The translations under genes and the position numbers were made by a program. Below the pieces are notes generated by a model. That model was not told the origin of the DNA. It saw only the letters and a list, made by a program, of their open reading frames with translations, and made no database searches. DNA of 64,000 nucleotides from Oscillibacter sp. 1-3 (GTDB taxonomy: Bacteria; Bacillota; Clostridia; Oscillospirales; Oscillospiraceae), in the NCBI RefSeq assembly GCF_000403435.2, contig NZ_KE159703.1, forward strand, positions 206,535-270,534. Reading direction: 5' to 3'. Shown piece after piece: positions 1 to 9,318 of the stretch (position 1 is the first letter of the stretch; the number at the start of each line of letters is the position of its first letter).

Positions 1-1
1 C

Positions 2-877
2 GTGGTGCTGGCCTGGTTTCTGGCGGACGCGGGTGAGATTCGCCAATGGGCGGCAGAGGCGTTGGCTCTGTGCGGGCGGTCCGTGGTCCCGGCGCTGTTT
101 CCCTTCCTGGTGCTGTCCAGCCTGCTGGTGTCCCTGGGCTTTGGGGAGCTGGTCTCGCCCTATCTGGCGGGGCTGATGACGCCCTTGTTCCGCCTGCCCG
201 GGTGCGCCAGCTCCGCGCTGCTGCTGGGACTGGCGGGCGGGTATCCCATCGGCGCCCAGACGGCGGCCCGCCTCTATCAGGAGGGCTCCCTGACCCGGGG
301 CGAGGCGGAGCGGCTGCTGGCCTTCTGCAACAACTCCAACCCCGTGTTTCTCATCAGTGTGCTGGGGGCCGGGGTCTTCGGCAGCGTCCGGGCCGGGGTG
401 TGGCTGTGGCTGATTCATATCCTGGCCGCCCTGCTGACGGGGCTGGTGTTCCGCCGGGCCGGGGAGAGCGGCTCTCACCAGCACACGACAAGGAAAACGC
501 CTTGCAGGACAGTCTCTTTCTCCACAGCCCTGGTTGAGGCGGTGCGGGGCGGAGCGGCGGGGATGCTGTCGGTCTGCGCCTTTGTGATCTTCTTCTACGC
601 GCTGGCGGCCCCCCTGGCTGCCCTGGGAGGACGGCTGGGGCCGCTGCTGGTGGGCCTGACGGAGCTCTTTTCCCTGACGCCCCTGCTGACAGCGGACAGC
701 TTCGGCTTTGTCCTGGCGGCGGGCTGCGCCGGCTGGGGCGGGCTGTCCGTGCTGTTTCAGACGGCGGCGGTGCTGGAGGGCAGCGGCCTGCGCCTTCGGA
801 ACTGCCTTCTGGGCAAGGTCCTCCAGGGCCTGCTGTCCGCCGCCCTGGCTCTGGCGCTCCAGGGGTATGTCCTATAG
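2..877 (+). CDS. ylbJ: YlbJ-like sporulation integral membrane protein (5' end cut by window)
   Basis: Polytopic membrane protein of the nucleoside-recognition/Gate superfamily, closest by eye to Bacillus YlbJ, which is needed for spore cortex formation. Visible YlbJ-type blocks are LFPFLVLSSLL near residue 33, GLAGGYPIGAQTAARL near 75, and the TRGEAERLLAFCNNSNPVF stretch near 98-116, followed by several hydrophobic helices up to the C terminus. The reading frame is open to the first base, so the GTG at position 2 need not be the true start, and the family is usually about 400 residues. The downstream gene is unrelated and AT-richer. The specific transported substrate, if any, is unknown. Confidence 0.8.
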   Translation: MVLAWFLADAGEIRQWAAEALALCGRSVVPALFPFLVLSSLLVSLGFGELVSPYLAGLMTPLFRLPGCASSALLLGLAGGYPIGAQTAARLYQEGSLTRGEAERLLAFCNNSNPVFLISVLGAGVFGSVRAGVWLWLIHILAALLTGLVFRRAGESGSHQHTTRKTPCRTVSFSTALVEAVRGGAAGMLSVCAFVIFFYALAAPLAALGGRLGPLLVGLTELFSLTPLLTADSFGFVLAAGCAGWGGLSVLFQTAAVLEGSGLRLRNCLLGKVLQGLLSAALALALQGYVL

Positions 878-1099
878 CGGTCCGGCAGACCCCGGGGCAG
901 CGGGCCGCCGCGATAGTTCTTTGATTGCTGGGTTGTCCGTTCCCCGCGGTCTCCAGGCAAAAAATCATCCTTTTTACTCATTATTTTCGGGAACTGCTTT
1001 AAGCACCAGTAATTTTACGAATCACGGGTTGAAACAAGAAGTTCGGCATGATATACTTATCTCAGTAAATCGGTATTTTGTATAGAGAGGCGCTTGTCA

Positions 1100-1414
1100 A
1101 TGGAAAGCGATATTGAGTATATACAGCTATTTATGGAATATGAATCCGATGATATGCCTGTGGTATATTTTTATGAAGTAGATTTGAAGGATAACCGCTT
1201 TGCGCTTAGAGAGATGGAAATCTTTGCAGACAGGACAGTAAAGATTGAGAATGACCTCTATCGTGATGTCATAGAAGTATGTCCAATCCCAACCGTTGAT
1301 GAATTTAACGCAAAGGTCTGGGGAGAAGGCTTCTATGCAACGATTATTTCCAGAGAAGAATTTGATGAAATATGGAATACCAGAATTTATTGCGGAAGCT
1401 TGGCTGCTGTCTAA
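1100..1414 (+). CDS. DUF6881-like small protein
   Basis: Acidic protein of about 104 residues resembling the DUF6881 family (an N-terminal IEYIQLFMEYESDDMPVVYF-type strand, then LREMEIFADR and a C-terminal ISREEFDEIWN). ATG 1100 is preferred because an AGAGAGG ribosome site ends 9 bases before it; a TTG at 1094 is too close. The gene is clearly AT-richer than its neighbours, has its own hairpin terminator and stands alone, which suggests horizontal acquisition. Related single-domain proteins often occur as immunity-type or orphan genes, but no toxin is adjacent, so the function is open. Confidence 0.65.
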   Translation: MESDIEYIQLFMEYESDDMPVVYFYEVDLKDNRFALREMEIFADRTVKIENDLYRDVIEVCPIPTVDEFNAKVWGEGFYATIISREEFDEIWNTRIYCGSLAAV

Positions 1415-1428
1415 CTTCCGGTTTGTCG

Positions 1429-1455
1429 GGCGGTTATCCATGATGGATAACCGCC
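1429..1455 (+). terminator. Hairpin after DUF6881 gene
   Basis: Perfect 12-bp inverted repeat GGCGGTTATCCA / TGGATAACCGCC with a TGA loop, 14 bases after the stop codon. The downstream run is only moderately T-rich. Confidence 0.6.
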
Positions 1456-1515
1456 TGTTCAGTCATTTTGGCGGAAGGGGGTATTTATCAACACAAAAGG
1501 TAAGAGGGAGAAATC

Positions 1516-1554
1516 ATCCCCTCTGCTGTCGCATAATTCGACAACAGAGGGGAT
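1516..1554. terminator. Bidirectional hairpin terminator before deoC stop
   Basis: Arms ATCCCCTCTGCTGTCG and CGACAACAGAGGGGAT pair with one mismatch around a 7-base loop, between convergent transcription units, with TTTTC just downstream on the plus strand. Confidence 0.7.
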
Positions 1555-1582
1555 TTTCTGAACGTTTTTCTACAAAAAGGAG

Positions 1583-2245
1583 TTATTTTTCTGCCTCCAG
1601 GGCCTTCACGGCTCTGACAATGCGGCTGGTGCCCAGGCGGGACGCGCCCAGGGCGATGAAGTCCTCCGCGTCCTGGAGGCTGGCAATGCCGCCGGCGGCT
1701 TTGATCTTCACATCGGGGCCGATGTGCTTTGCGAACAGGGCTACATCCTCCCGGGTGGCGCCGCCCCCGCCGAAGCCGGTGGAGGTCTTGATATAGTCCG
1801 CGCCGGAGTCTGTGACGATCCCGCAGAGCCGGATCTTCTCCTCATCCGTCAGCATACAGCACTCGATGATGACTTTTAAGAGCTTTTGGCCGCAGGCGGC
1901 CTTCACTGCTCGGATCTCCGAGAGCAGGTCCTCCCACCGCCGGTCCTTCACCCAGCCCAGGTTGATGACCATGTCCACCTCGTCCGCGCCGCTGTCTACG
2001 GCGTCTTTTGCCATGAAGCACTTGGCCGCGGTGGTGTCGTAGCCGTTGGGGAAGCCGATGACGGTACAGATGGGAATCTGCCCAGCGGCGTATTCCGCAG
2101 CCCGTTTCACGTAGCTTGCGGGGATGCACACGCTGGCGCAGCCGTATCTGATGCCGTCGTCGCACAGGGCTTGGATCTCCTCCCAGGCGGCCGTCTGGGC
2201 AAGGAGGGTGTGGTCGCATTTGCGCAAAATGTCTTTCAGTTCCAT
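1583..2245 (-). CDS. deoC: Deoxyribose-phosphate aldolase
   Basis: Cytosolic class I aldolase that cleaves 2-deoxyribose-5-phosphate to acetaldehyde and glyceraldehyde-3-phosphate in deoxynucleoside salvage. The 220-residue protein begins [15 protein letters not shown] and shows DeoC hallmarks: [26 protein letters not shown], the LLKVIIECC strand, YIKTSTGF carrying the Schiff-base lysine, and IKAAGGI near the end. The start is set by AAGGAGCA just upstream. The frame stays open further upstream, but that part overlaps the MBL hydrolase gene and is not needed. It follows that hydrolase by 14 bases, so the two are probably one operon. Confidence 0.93.
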   Translation of the reverse strand: MELKDILRKCDHTLLAQTAAWEEIQALCDDGIRYGCASVCIPASYVKRAAEYAAGQIPICTVIGFPNGYDTTAAKCFMAKDAVDSGADEVDMVINLGWVKDRRWEDLLSEIRAVKAACGQKLLKVIIECCMLTDEEKIRLCGIVTDSGADYIKTSTGFGGGGATREDVALFAKHIGPDVKIKAAGGIASLQDAEDFIALGASRLGTSRIVRAVKALEAEK

Positions 2246-2259
2246 TTCAGGATGCTCCT

Positions 2260-3240
2260 TTATTCTCTTGCATAGTAGCGGTATTTTCCCCGCTCCTCCC
2301 GGCGGAGCACCCGGCCCCGGACCTCCAGGTAGTCCAGGTGGGCCAGCGCCTCTCCCACGGCGAAAAACTTCTGCTCCAGGGGGAAGTCCTCCCAGCTGCG
2401 GCTGCGGATTCTCCAGCGCATCCGTCCGGCGATCTCGTAGCCCGTCAGCCCCGGCTCCTCCCGCACGGTATGCCAGGCGTCCTCGATCCTGCCCAGGTGG
2501 TGGGCGGTGAGCTCGTCCGCCCGGTCCCGGAGGACGCCGGTATCCCGCCGGTGGGCGGGGAGCAGCAGCTCCACCGGCAGGTCCCGCACGGTCTGCAGAC
2601 TCTCCAGATAGCTGCCCAGGGCGTCCGGCATGGTTTCCCAGCGGCAGATGTTGGGGGAGATATAGAAGAGGATGTGGTCTCCTGTGAAGAGCCATCTGGC
2701 CTCCGGCTCATAGAGGCACATGTGCCCCGGTGTGTGGCCTGGAGTCAGGATGCAGCGAAAGGTATGCCCGCCGTAGGACAGGGTATCCCCGTCCCGCAGG
2801 TACTGGTACCGGGTCCACGCGGCGGGGGCGGCCGTCTGGGCGGGATTGCCGGCCCAGAGACGGTCCGTCTCCTCCCGGGTGAAGCCGTCCCGGATATACC
2901 GGGCGTAGAGGTCCCGCCAGCGGTTTTCGTCCATATAGGCTGCCACGCCGGGTCCGTCCACCTCCCCGATGAAGATCCGGCACCCGGGCCGGATCAAGTC
3001 CGGCGCCAAGCCCACGTGGTCACTGTGAAGATGGGTGATGAAGATGTCCATCCGGTCCCGGTCCGCACCCAGCTGCTCCAGCTGCCGCTCACAGGCGGCG
3101 CGGCAGGAGTCCCAGCGAAAGCCGGTGTCGATCAAAAGGCTCCGCTCCCCCCGGACAAAATAGCTGTTCAGGGTCTTCAAAGGGCTTCCCTCCAAAGGGA
3201 TCTCCAGCCGCCACAGGTCCCGTGCCAGTTGCTCCGCCAT
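2260..3240 (-). CDS. MBL-fold metallo-hydrolase
   Basis: Metallo-beta-lactamase-fold hydrolase of about 326 residues. Metal ligands are visible as THLHSDHVG (HxHxDH), HTPGHM and TGDH. A C-terminal region of about 90 residues ([13 protein letters not shown], then [14 protein letters not shown]) looks like the winged-helix tail of LACTB2/glyoxalase II-like subgroups. ATG 3238-3240 is chosen because GGAGG lies 6 bases upstream; an in-frame extension of 13 codons lacks such a site. It is the first gene of a two-gene unit with deoC. The substrate cannot be inferred; a hydrolytic thioester or phosphodiester target is possible. Confidence 0.85.
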   Translation of the reverse strand: MAEQLARDLWRLEIPLEGSPLKTLNSYFVRGERSLLIDTGFRWDSCRAACERQLEQLGADRDRMDIFITHLHSDHVGLAPDLIRPGCRIFIGEVDGPGVAAYMDENRWRDLYARYIRDGFTREETDRLWAGNPAQTAAPAAWTRYQYLRDGDTLSYGGHTFRCILTPGHTPGHMCLYEPEARWLFTGDHILFYISPNICRWETMPDALGSYLESLQTVRDLPVELLLPAHRRDTGVLRDRADELTAHHLGRIEDAWHTVREEPGLTGYEIAGRMRWRIRSRSWEDFPLEQKFFAVGEALAHLDYLEVRGRVLRREERGKYRYYARE

Positions 3241-3359
3241 ACGCGCCTCCGCCTTCTCGTTTGGTGACGAGTATAGCAAATTTCCACCAAAATGTCCAGT
3301 CTCTTCCGGCGGGGAGCCGCGCCGGAGCAGAGTTTTCCATGGCCGCCTTTTGTTTTCCC

Positions 3360-3388
3360 TTGCGCCGCGGGCCGGATGGTGCTACAAT
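3360..3388 (+). promoter_or_regulatory. Sigma-A-like promoter for the SLH-like protease gene
   Basis: TTGCGC, 17-base spacer, TACAAT, about 75 bases before the ATG at 3466. Confidence 0.5.
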
Positions 3389-3465
3389 AGAGTGCGTTGA
3401 CGGCGTCGGCCGGATCAACGTACATCGCTTTCACAACGGATATACCCTGAATTCGGAGGAACATC

Positions 3466-4785
3466 ATGAAAAAAAGAATTCTGTCACTGTTTTGCGTCCT
3501 GGTTCTGCTGGCGGGGGCCCTGCCCTCCGCCGCCGCTCTCCAGGGGGAGGCCGCCCGGGCGGCGGACGCTCTGGCCACACTGGGGCTGATTGAGACCGCC
3601 GCTTCCGGAGATTACGGACTGAATGAGCCCGCCTCCCGGGCCCAGGCGGTGGTGCTGCTGGTGGCTCTGGCCGGGGCGCGCCAGGAGGCGGAGAACGACG
3701 CATGGATCTCCGGCTTTACCGACGTTCCCGCCTGGGCCCGGGCGGAGATCACCTATGCCGCCCACCAGGGCTGGGCCTCCGGAACGACATCGACGGAGTT
3801 CCGGCCCGACAGCGCCGTTACCGCCAACGCCTGGTTTGCATTTTTGCTGCGGATGCTGGGATACAGTGACAAGGCCGGGGACTTTACGGTGTCCGGCGCG
3901 GCGGTTTTTGCCCAGCAGATCGGCCTGGCGGCCAGGGGATACAGCGGCGGGCTGACCCGCGGCCAGCTGTACCAGTCCGCTGTGGACGCGCTGACCTTCC
4001 CCTATAAGGACGGCGGCGCCACAGTGATCGGCCGTCTGGCGGAGAAGACCCCCTCCGTCCGGGCTGCGGCCAACGCACTGGGCCTGCTGGAGACCACGCT
4101 GACGGTCCGTCAGGCGGCGGACCGGCTGACTGCCGCCGTCTTCCGCATTGACCTCTATGAAAAGCAGAAGAATGTGGACAAGGGTACGCCCACCTCCACC
4201 GCCAGCGGCTTTTTCATCTCCGCCGACGGCATGGCCGTCACCAACTACCACTCCATCGATGGCGGCATCTACGCCACCGCCACCCTCTCCACAGGGGAGA
4301 CCTTCCCGATTGAGCGGGTCCTCTACTATGATCCGGAGATTGACATTGCCGTGGTGAAGGTCTCCCGGACCACCGACAAGGGCAAGACCACTTCCGCCTT
4401 CAAATATCTGGAGATGGCGGGCACCGGCGACGTCCGGCCCGGCGACAAGGTGTACTCTTTGGGCAACCCGCTGGGCAGCGGTCTGGCCGTCAGCGAGGGC
4501 GTGGTCAGCGCCACGGACCGGGAGGTGCCCGGCTACGCATGGCCCTGCGTCATGAATACGGCGGACATCTCCAAGGGCAGCAGCGGCGGCGTGCTGATGA
4601 ACGTCTACGGGCAGGCAATCGCCGTCACCACCGGCGCCTACGCCCAGGGCAACAGCATGTATCTGGGCGTTCCTGTGGACCCGGTGATGGAGGCGGACCT
4701 GACCGGAAAGGGCTGGACCCTGCAGGAGGTTGTCAACGCCGAGCAGGCCAAGGTGGAGCAGGCCAGAGCGGAAAACGACAAATGA
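3466..4785 (+). CDS. Exported trypsin-like serine protease with SLH-like N-terminal region
   Basis: A 439-residue secreted protein. MKKRILSLFCVLVLLAGALP is a signal peptide with no lipobox. Residues about 30-200 have S-layer-homology character (LNEPASRAQAVVLLV, then FTDVPAWARAEITYAAHQGW and STEFRPDSAVT), which would bind the cell wall. Residues about 230-420 form a trypsin-2/DegP-like domain with an apparent triad His262 (TNYHS), Asp293 (EIDIAVV) and Ser373 (KGSSGG). A short charged tail (VNAEQAKVEQARAEN) follows, and no PDZ domain is visible. It is monocistronic between a promoter and a strong terminator. A role in envelope protein quality control or processing is inferred. Confidence 0.82.
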   Translation: MKKRILSLFCVLVLLAGALPSAAALQGEAARAADALATLGLIETAASGDYGLNEPASRAQAVVLLVALAGARQEAENDAWISGFTDVPAWARAEITYAAHQGWASGTTSTEFRPDSAVTANAWFAFLLRMLGYSDKAGDFTVSGAAVFAQQIGLAARGYSGGLTRGQLYQSAVDALTFPYKDGGATVIGRLAEKTPSVRAAANALGLLETTLTVRQAADRLTAAVFRIDLYEKQKNVDKGTPTSTASGFFISADGMAVTNYHSIDGGIYATATLSTGETFPIERVLYYDPEIDIAVVKVSRTTDKGKTTSAFKYLEMAGTGDVRPGDKVYSLGNPLGSGLAVSEGVVSATDREVPGYAWPCVMNTADISKGSSGGVLMNVYGQAIAVTTGAYAQGNSMYLGVPVDPVMEADLTGKGWTLQEVVNAEQAKVEQARAENDK

Positions 4786-4823
4786 CCAAAGAGGGAGCGC
4801 CATACGGCGCTCCCTCTTTGGTC
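4784..4823. terminator. Strong bidirectional terminator
   Basis: Perfect 18-bp inverted repeat GACCAAAGAGGGAGCGCC / GGCGCTCCCTCTTTGGTC with a 4-base loop. It overlaps the protease stop codon and directly abuts the end of the convergent HAD gene. Confidence 0.85.
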
Positions 4824-5489
4824 TTATGTATCCGCTCCGCTGTGCGCCAGAATGAAGGCCTCCAGCTCCGCCACGGTCCCGACAACTGTGACGGCGCCCG
4901 CCGCCTCCAGCTCTCCCGGGGGCGCGTAGCCGAAAAACTCCACGCCCGCGCAGTCCATGCCGCAGGCCCCGGCGCCCTCCACGTCGTACTTCCGGTCGCC
5001 CACCATCAGGGCGCGGCGGGGGTCCGTCAGGCCCAGGCGGGCCATGGCCTCCCGGATGACGTCCGCCTTGCTCTGGTCCCGGCTTTCGGAGCTGCCGGCG
5101 ATCACCGCCAGATGGGGGGCGAAGCCGAACCGCTCACAGATGGAGACGCACTGGGACTCGGCCTTGGAGGAGGCCAGCGCCAGCGTGAGCCCCCGGGCCT
5201 TCAGCCGTCCCATCATGTCTGCGATGCCCGGGGCCGGGCGGTTTTTGAACTGGCCCACGGGGACGTATTGCTCCCGAAAGAGCCGCAGGGCCTCCTGGGC
5301 CTCCTCCCGGCTCAGGCCGCAGTACTGCATAAAGGAGTTCTGGAGCGGCGGGCCGATGAATTTCAGCAGGTTCCGGTCCTCCGGCAGCGGGCGACCCATG
5401 GCCTCTATGGCGTACCGCACACATTCCAGCACGCCCTCCTGGGAATCGGTCAGAGTGCCGTCCAGGTCGAAAAAGACGTATTGATACAT
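4824..5489 (-). CDS. HAD-family phosphatase, phosphoglycolate-phosphatase-like
   Basis: Cytosolic 221-residue HAD hydrolase. Motif I is FFDLDGTLTDS at residues 6-16, a helical cap follows (KFIGPPLQNSF), motif II is LALASSK, and motif III is MVGDRKYDVEGA. The size, cap type and PPL signature fit the Gph/PpaX branch, which acts on phosphoglycolate or pyrophosphate. The ATG is preceded by GGAGGGTGAG. It stands alone between convergent and divergent neighbours, so the exact substrate is uncertain. Confidence 0.85.
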   Translation of the reverse strand: MYQYVFFDLDGTLTDSQEGVLECVRYAIEAMGRPLPEDRNLLKFIGPPLQNSFMQYCGLSREEAQEALRLFREQYVPVGQFKNRPAPGIADMMGRLKARGLTLALASSKAESQCVSICERFGFAPHLAVIAGSSESRDQSKADVIREAMARLGLTDPRRALMVGDRKYDVEGAGACGMDCAGVEFFGYAPPGELEAAGAVTVVGTVAELEAFILAHSGADT

Positions 5490-5589
5490 ACTCTCACCCT
5501 CCTGCCGGAAAGTGTATCACGCCTTTTGAATTTTCGCAAGAGAAATGCGGATTTTCTGGGGGAATTAACAGGATTGCCGGGAACACAGC

Positions 5590-6336
5590 CTACGCGTACA
5601 CGATTACCATTCCGGTGATGATTCCCAGCACCGCCGCCAGGGCGGGGGCCTTCCCCCGCCACATCAGGGACGATTCCGGCAGCAGCTCCCCGAACACCAC
5701 GTAGAGCATGGCCCCGGAGGCAAAGCTCAGGGCCAGGGTCAATGCCGCCGGGCCCAGAGTCCCCAGGCTGAACCCCAGCAGGGCCCCCAGCACGGTGGGG
5801 GCGCCGGTGAGTGCCGCGGCTCCGGCGGCCCTCGCCCGGCCCATGCCGCCGGAGATCAGGGGAACGGCCACCGCCATGCCCTCGGGGATGTTGTGCAGGC
5901 CGATGACCGCCGCCATCACCATTCCGCCCCGGGCTGAGCCGGGACGGGCCGCCCCCCTGGCGAAGGCGGCGCCGATGACCATCCCCTCCGGCACGTTGTG
6001 CAGGGCGATGGCCGCCGCCATTACCAGCCCGGCCAGAAACAGGCCCCCGCCTGTCCCGCTCCGCCGCCCAATCCAGGCGTTGAGCGCGCCGGTGACCCCG
6101 CAGCCCAGCAGGATGCCGGGAATCGCCAGCCACAGACGTCCGTTCTCCGGGGACACGGCGTCCGCCAGCAGGTCGAAGCACACCACCGCCGTCATCACCC
6201 CGGCGGCAAAGCTCAAAAGCAGACTCACCGCCCGGCTGGAGTCCCGCCGGAACAGGCAGGCGGTCAGTCCGCCGGTTCCCGTGCCGCCGATGCCCGCCGC
6301 CGCCGTAATCAGCAGAACCTCTCCCAAACGCCCCAT
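5590..6336 (-). CDS. ZIP-family divalent metal transporter
   Basis: Polytopic inner-membrane protein with about eight hydrophobic helices and both ZIP metal-site motifs, ALHNVPEGM and GLHNIPEGM, which in this family coordinate zinc or iron during uptake. The ATG at 6334-6336 (MGRLGEVLLI) is chosen because it starts just before helix 1. A TTG at 6385-6387 would add 17 charged or aromatic residues, and neither start has an ideal ribosome site. No metal regulator or riboswitch is visible next to it. Confidence 0.85.
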   Translation of the reverse strand: MGRLGEVLLITAAAGIGGTGTGGLTACLFRRDSSRAVSLLLSFAAGVMTAVVCFDLLADAVSPENGRLWLAIPGILLGCGVTGALNAWIGRRSGTGGGLFLAGLVMAAAIALHNVPEGMVIGAAFARGAARPGSARGGMVMAAVIGLHNIPEGMAVAVPLISGGMGRARAAGAAALTGAPTVLGALLGFSLGTLGPAALTLALSFASGAMLYVVFGELLPESSLMWRGKAPALAAVLGIITGMVIVYA

Positions 6337-6439
6337 GCCGTCCGCCGCCTTCCAAAACAGTCTCTGGAAAACTCTATTTTTCCCCAAAGCCGTCTAGAAC
6401 TATTCCCGCGGGCATAGCCTGATGGAGAGGTGATATTCC

Positions 6440-7714
6440 ATGACGATCCATGTTGTGCGGTCCGGGGAGACCCTGGACGCCATTGCCGCCCAGTACGGGG
6501 TGAATCCCGCCCAGCTGGGCGCGGCCAACGACGTCCCCGCCGACGGCGCCCTGGCCGTGGGACAGACCCTGGTGGTACGCTTTCCCCGGCAGGTCCATGC
6601 CGTCCAGCCCGGGGAGACGCTCAGCTCCATCGCTGCGGCCTACGGCACCGACACCCGCACCCTCTGGCAAAACAACTGGGCCCTGGGCGGGGGAGACGCC
6701 CTGGCGGCGGGCCAGCTTCTGACAATCTCTTACTTTGACGAGAAGATCGGCGCCGCGGCCTTCAACGGCTACGCCTATCCCTTCATCCAGACGCGGCTGC
6801 TGGAGGCCCAGCTGCCCTATCTCACCTACATGGCACCCTTCACCTATGGCATCGCCGCCCAGGGCGGTCTGCTGTCTTTGGACGACGGCGCCATGCTCTC
6901 CTCCGCCCAGACCCACGGCGCCCGGCCGGTGATGCACCTGTCCACCCTGACGGAGTCCGGCGGGTTCGACACGGAGCGGGGGGCCATGGTGCTGACGGAC
7001 TATGCCATACAGGACCGCCTGATAGACGAGATATTCTGGGTGATCGGCGAAAAGGACTATGTGGGGCTGGACGTGGATTTCGAGTACCTGCCCGGTTATC
7101 TGGCGGCGGCCTACGCCGCCTTTTTGGACCGGCTCCACCGGATGCTGCGGGCCCGTGGGCTGTTTTTGTGGGCGGCCCTGGCCCCCAAGACCTCTGCCGC
7201 CCAGCGGGGACTGCTGTACGAGGCACATGACTACGCCGGCGTCAGTGCCTCCGTGGACGGCGTGCTGCTGATGACCTATGAGTGGGGATACACCGCTGGC
7301 CCTCCTATGGCAGTGGCCCCGCTCCCCAATGTCCGGGCGGTGCTGGACTACGCCGTTACGGAGATCCCCGCCGGGAAGATCTTCCTCGGCATCCCCAATT
7401 ACGGCTACGACTGGCCCCTGCCCTTTATCCGGGGCACCACCCGGGCCCAGTCCATCTCCAACCAGCGGGCCATTGAGCTGGCCCTGGAGCACGACATCGC
7501 CATCCAGTTCGACGAGACCGCCCAGGCTCCCTTTTTCCACTACACCGACGGCGGCGGCACAGTCCATGAGGTCTGGTTCGAGGACGCGCGAAGCATGGAC
7601 GCCAAGCTGCGGCTTATCGCGGAGTACGGCTTCCAGGGCGGCGGGGTCTGGAACCTGATGCGGCCCTTCTCCCAGATCTGGCAGGTGATGGCGGCGCTGT
7701 ACGACATTTGGTAA
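6440..7714 (+). CDS. LysM-GH18 spore cortex-lytic enzyme (SleL/YaaH-like)
   Basis: A 424-residue protein with two N-terminal LysM repeats (residues about 2-48, MTIHVVRSGETLDAIAAQYG, and 52-96, HAVQPGETLSSIAAAYG) that bind peptidoglycan, then a glycoside hydrolase 18 barrel. The barrel's catalytic motif is GLDVDFEYL, with the glutamate as acid, and GVLLMTYEWGY and a C-terminal GGGVWNLMRP strand follow. There is no signal peptide, as is usual for SleL/YaaH proteins placed in the spore coat. They act as N-acetylglucosaminidases on cortex fragments. GAGAGG lies upstream of the ATG. Confidence 0.88.
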   Translation: MTIHVVRSGETLDAIAAQYGVNPAQLGAANDVPADGALAVGQTLVVRFPRQVHAVQPGETLSSIAAAYGTDTRTLWQNNWALGGGDALAAGQLLTISYFDEKIGAAAFNGYAYPFIQTRLLEAQLPYLTYMAPFTYGIAAQGGLLSLDDGAMLSSAQTHGARPVMHLSTLTESGGFDTERGAMVLTDYAIQDRLIDEIFWVIGEKDYVGLDVDFEYLPGYLAAAYAAFLDRLHRMLRARGLFLWAALAPKTSAAQRGLLYEAHDYAGVSASVDGVLLMTYEWGYTAGPPMAVAPLPNVRAVLDYAVTEIPAGKIFLGIPNYGYDWPLPFIRGTTRAQSISNQRAIELALEHDIAIQFDETAQAPFFHYTDGGGTVHEVWFEDARSMDAKLRLIAEYGFQGGGVWNLMRPFSQIWQVMAALYDIW

Positions 7715-7733
7715 GACCGAACTGAACGCAGAA

Positions 7734-7765
7734 CCGGGCGGCTGCCCAAAATGGCAGCTGCCCGG
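7734..7765. terminator. Hairpin between convergent genes
   Basis: CCGGGCGGCTGCC pairs with GGCAGCTGCCCGG (one mismatch) around CAAAAT. There is no T-run, so activity as an intrinsic terminator is uncertain. Confidence 0.45.
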
Positions 7766-7777
7766 TCATCCCTGCGG

Positions 7778-8050
7778 TCACGCCTTTTGCCACCGCTTCA
7801 AGGTGGGGAACCAGCTCCGCATCATCTTCTCCGCCTCTTCCTGGGGGCCAAACGGGTGGCCGTTTTCGGCGTTGAACTTCAGGTTGAAGGCAATGATGTC
7901 GTCCATGGTGGCGTCGGGAGCGGTGAAGGCCCCTTTCTGGTAGCAGTAACGGCAGTAGTCGGCGCTGGGGGAGCCGTTCGCTTCGGTGCCTGCGTCTGCG
8001 GGCTTGTCCAGGGGCATGCCGCAGCACTGGCAGAATTTTCTTTCTTCCAT
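7778..8050 (-). CDS. Small zinc-ribbon protein
   Basis: A 90-residue protein starting MEERKFCQCCGMPLDKP, with a second cysteine pair YCRYCYQKGAF, so the metal site is CxxC...CxxC. The remainder (DDIIAFNLKFNAENGHPFG, then a C-terminal RSWFPTLKRW) matches the putative zinc-ribbon family that often accompanies YafY-type WYL regulators. The start is fixed by AAGGAGG 7 bases before the ATG. It lies directly downstream of the WYL regulator on the same strand, separated by 81 bases, so joint transcription is plausible. Confidence 0.75.
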   Translation of the reverse strand: MEERKFCQCCGMPLDKPADAGTEANGSPSADYCRYCYQKGAFTAPDATMDDIIAFNLKFNAENGHPFGPQEEAEKMMRSWFPTLKRWQKA

Positions 8051-8131
8051 TGAGAAAACCTCCTTATGTTGGACGGGTTCCGTTCCCCCGCCTCTGACAC
8101 AAGGATACTTCATGAAACCCGACAGGGTCTG

Positions 8132-9037
8132 TCAGGTTTCATAGACCGCTGAAAGTTTTTGGATCTCTTCGGCGAGGAGCTTTCGCCAATAGGCCGGCGA
8201 CAGGACTTCCAGCTGGCTGCCGAAGGACAGGAGAAAGGACAGCAGCCACTGGTCCTCCGGAAAATTGCACGCCACCAGCAAACAGCCGTCCGGCTCCCGG
8301 GTAATCTCCTTCGGGTGGAAGTAGTCCCGTACCCGCCAGGCGGCGGCCGGGGCAAAGCGCAGCCGCAATTCCACGCCCCGGTACTCCGGGGACGGCGGGG
8401 CCTCCAGCCGCTCCGGAGGGCGGCGGGTCGGGCAGGCTCCCTCCTCTGCGGTCAGGTCCTCCATCCGCATCAGGCGGAAGATCCGCCAGTCCTGCCGCTT
8501 TTGGCAGAAGGCCGACAGATACCAGCAGCCGCCCTTGAACACCAGCCGGGTGGGCTCCACGGTCCGGCGGCTCCGCTCCCCGGCGGAGCTGTAATAGGTG
8601 AAGGACAACGGTCGGCGGGCCAGAATCGCCCCCTTCACCAGGGCGAAATTCTCCCGCTCCACCGCCCCGCTGCCCCAGTCGGTGAAGTCCACCTCCAGCC
8701 AGCCGGTTCCCTCCCGGCGGAACAGGGCGGTCAGTCGGGCCAGCGTCTCCTCCTCCGCCCCGCCGCCGGTGGCCAGAATGGCCTGGAGGGCGAAGAGAAT
8801 CTCGTCCTGCTGGGCATGGGAGAGGAGGGCCTTGTCCAGCACAAACTGGTCCATCAGCCGGATACCGCCGCCCTGCCCCCTCTGGGTGAACACCGGGATG
8901 CCGGCGGCGGACAGGGCGTCGATGTCCCGGTAGATGGTGCGCTCCGACACCTCCAGCCGCTCCGCCAGCTCCCCGGCGGTGACGGCCCGCTTTTCCACCA
9001 ATAAATATAAAATCTCAAAAAGACGGCTGTTCTTCAT
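8132..9037 (-). CDS. YafY-type transcriptional regulator with WYL domain
   Basis: About 301 residues. A DeoR/HTH-11-type winged helix occupies residues 1-55 (MKNSRLFEILYLLVEKRAVT, then LEVSERTIYRDIDAL). The central and C-terminal part is a WYL domain, represented by RPLSFTYYSSAGERSRRTVEP and the WYLSAFCQKRQDWRIFRLMRM block. WYL proteins bind nucleic acid or small ligands and act as repressors or activators. ATG 9035-9037 is chosen because AGGA precedes it; an in-frame upstream ATG adds 20 non-homologous residues. The neighbouring zinc-ribbon gene is a likely partner or target. Confidence 0.85.
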   Translation of the reverse strand: MKNSRLFEILYLLVEKRAVTAGELAERLEVSERTIYRDIDALSAAGIPVFTQRGQGGGIRLMDQFVLDKALLSHAQQDEILFALQAILATGGGAEEETLARLTALFRREGTGWLEVDFTDWGSGAVERENFALVKGAILARRPLSFTYYSSAGERSRRTVEPTRLVFKGGCWYLSAFCQKRQDWRIFRLMRMEDLTAEEGACPTRRPPERLEAPPSPEYRGVELRLRFAPAAAWRVRDYFHPKEITREPDGCLLVACNFPEDQWLLSFLLSFGSQLEVLSPAYWRKLLAEEIQKLSAVYET

Positions 9038-9143
9038 CTTTTCCTGCGCCCCCGAATGCTGCAAGTGCGTCCCCATCAGGCCCGGCTCATAAGGCAACTA
9101 TACCACGCCGGCCGGCCGGATTCAACGCTGCTTTCAAAACGGC

Positions 9144-9172
9144 TGGACACGCCCTGGGATTTCTAGTATAAT
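9144..9172 (+). promoter_or_regulatory. Promoter for galE and the amino-sugar locus
   Basis: TGGACA, 17-base spacer, TATAAT, followed by about 140 bases of untranslated leader before galE. No known riboswitch motif was recognised in the leader. Confidence 0.6.
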
Positions 9173-9318
9173 AAACGCATAATTCGGACGATTTTTCTAA
9201 TAATGAGTACGTTCCTCTCTTCCCATTTTCACCCAGGGAGCCTACAATAGAGTTTGATGAATCTTGAAAATCTTTCACCGGCACGAAAAATTTTCATAAT
9301 TTGAAAGGAGCGGTTCTT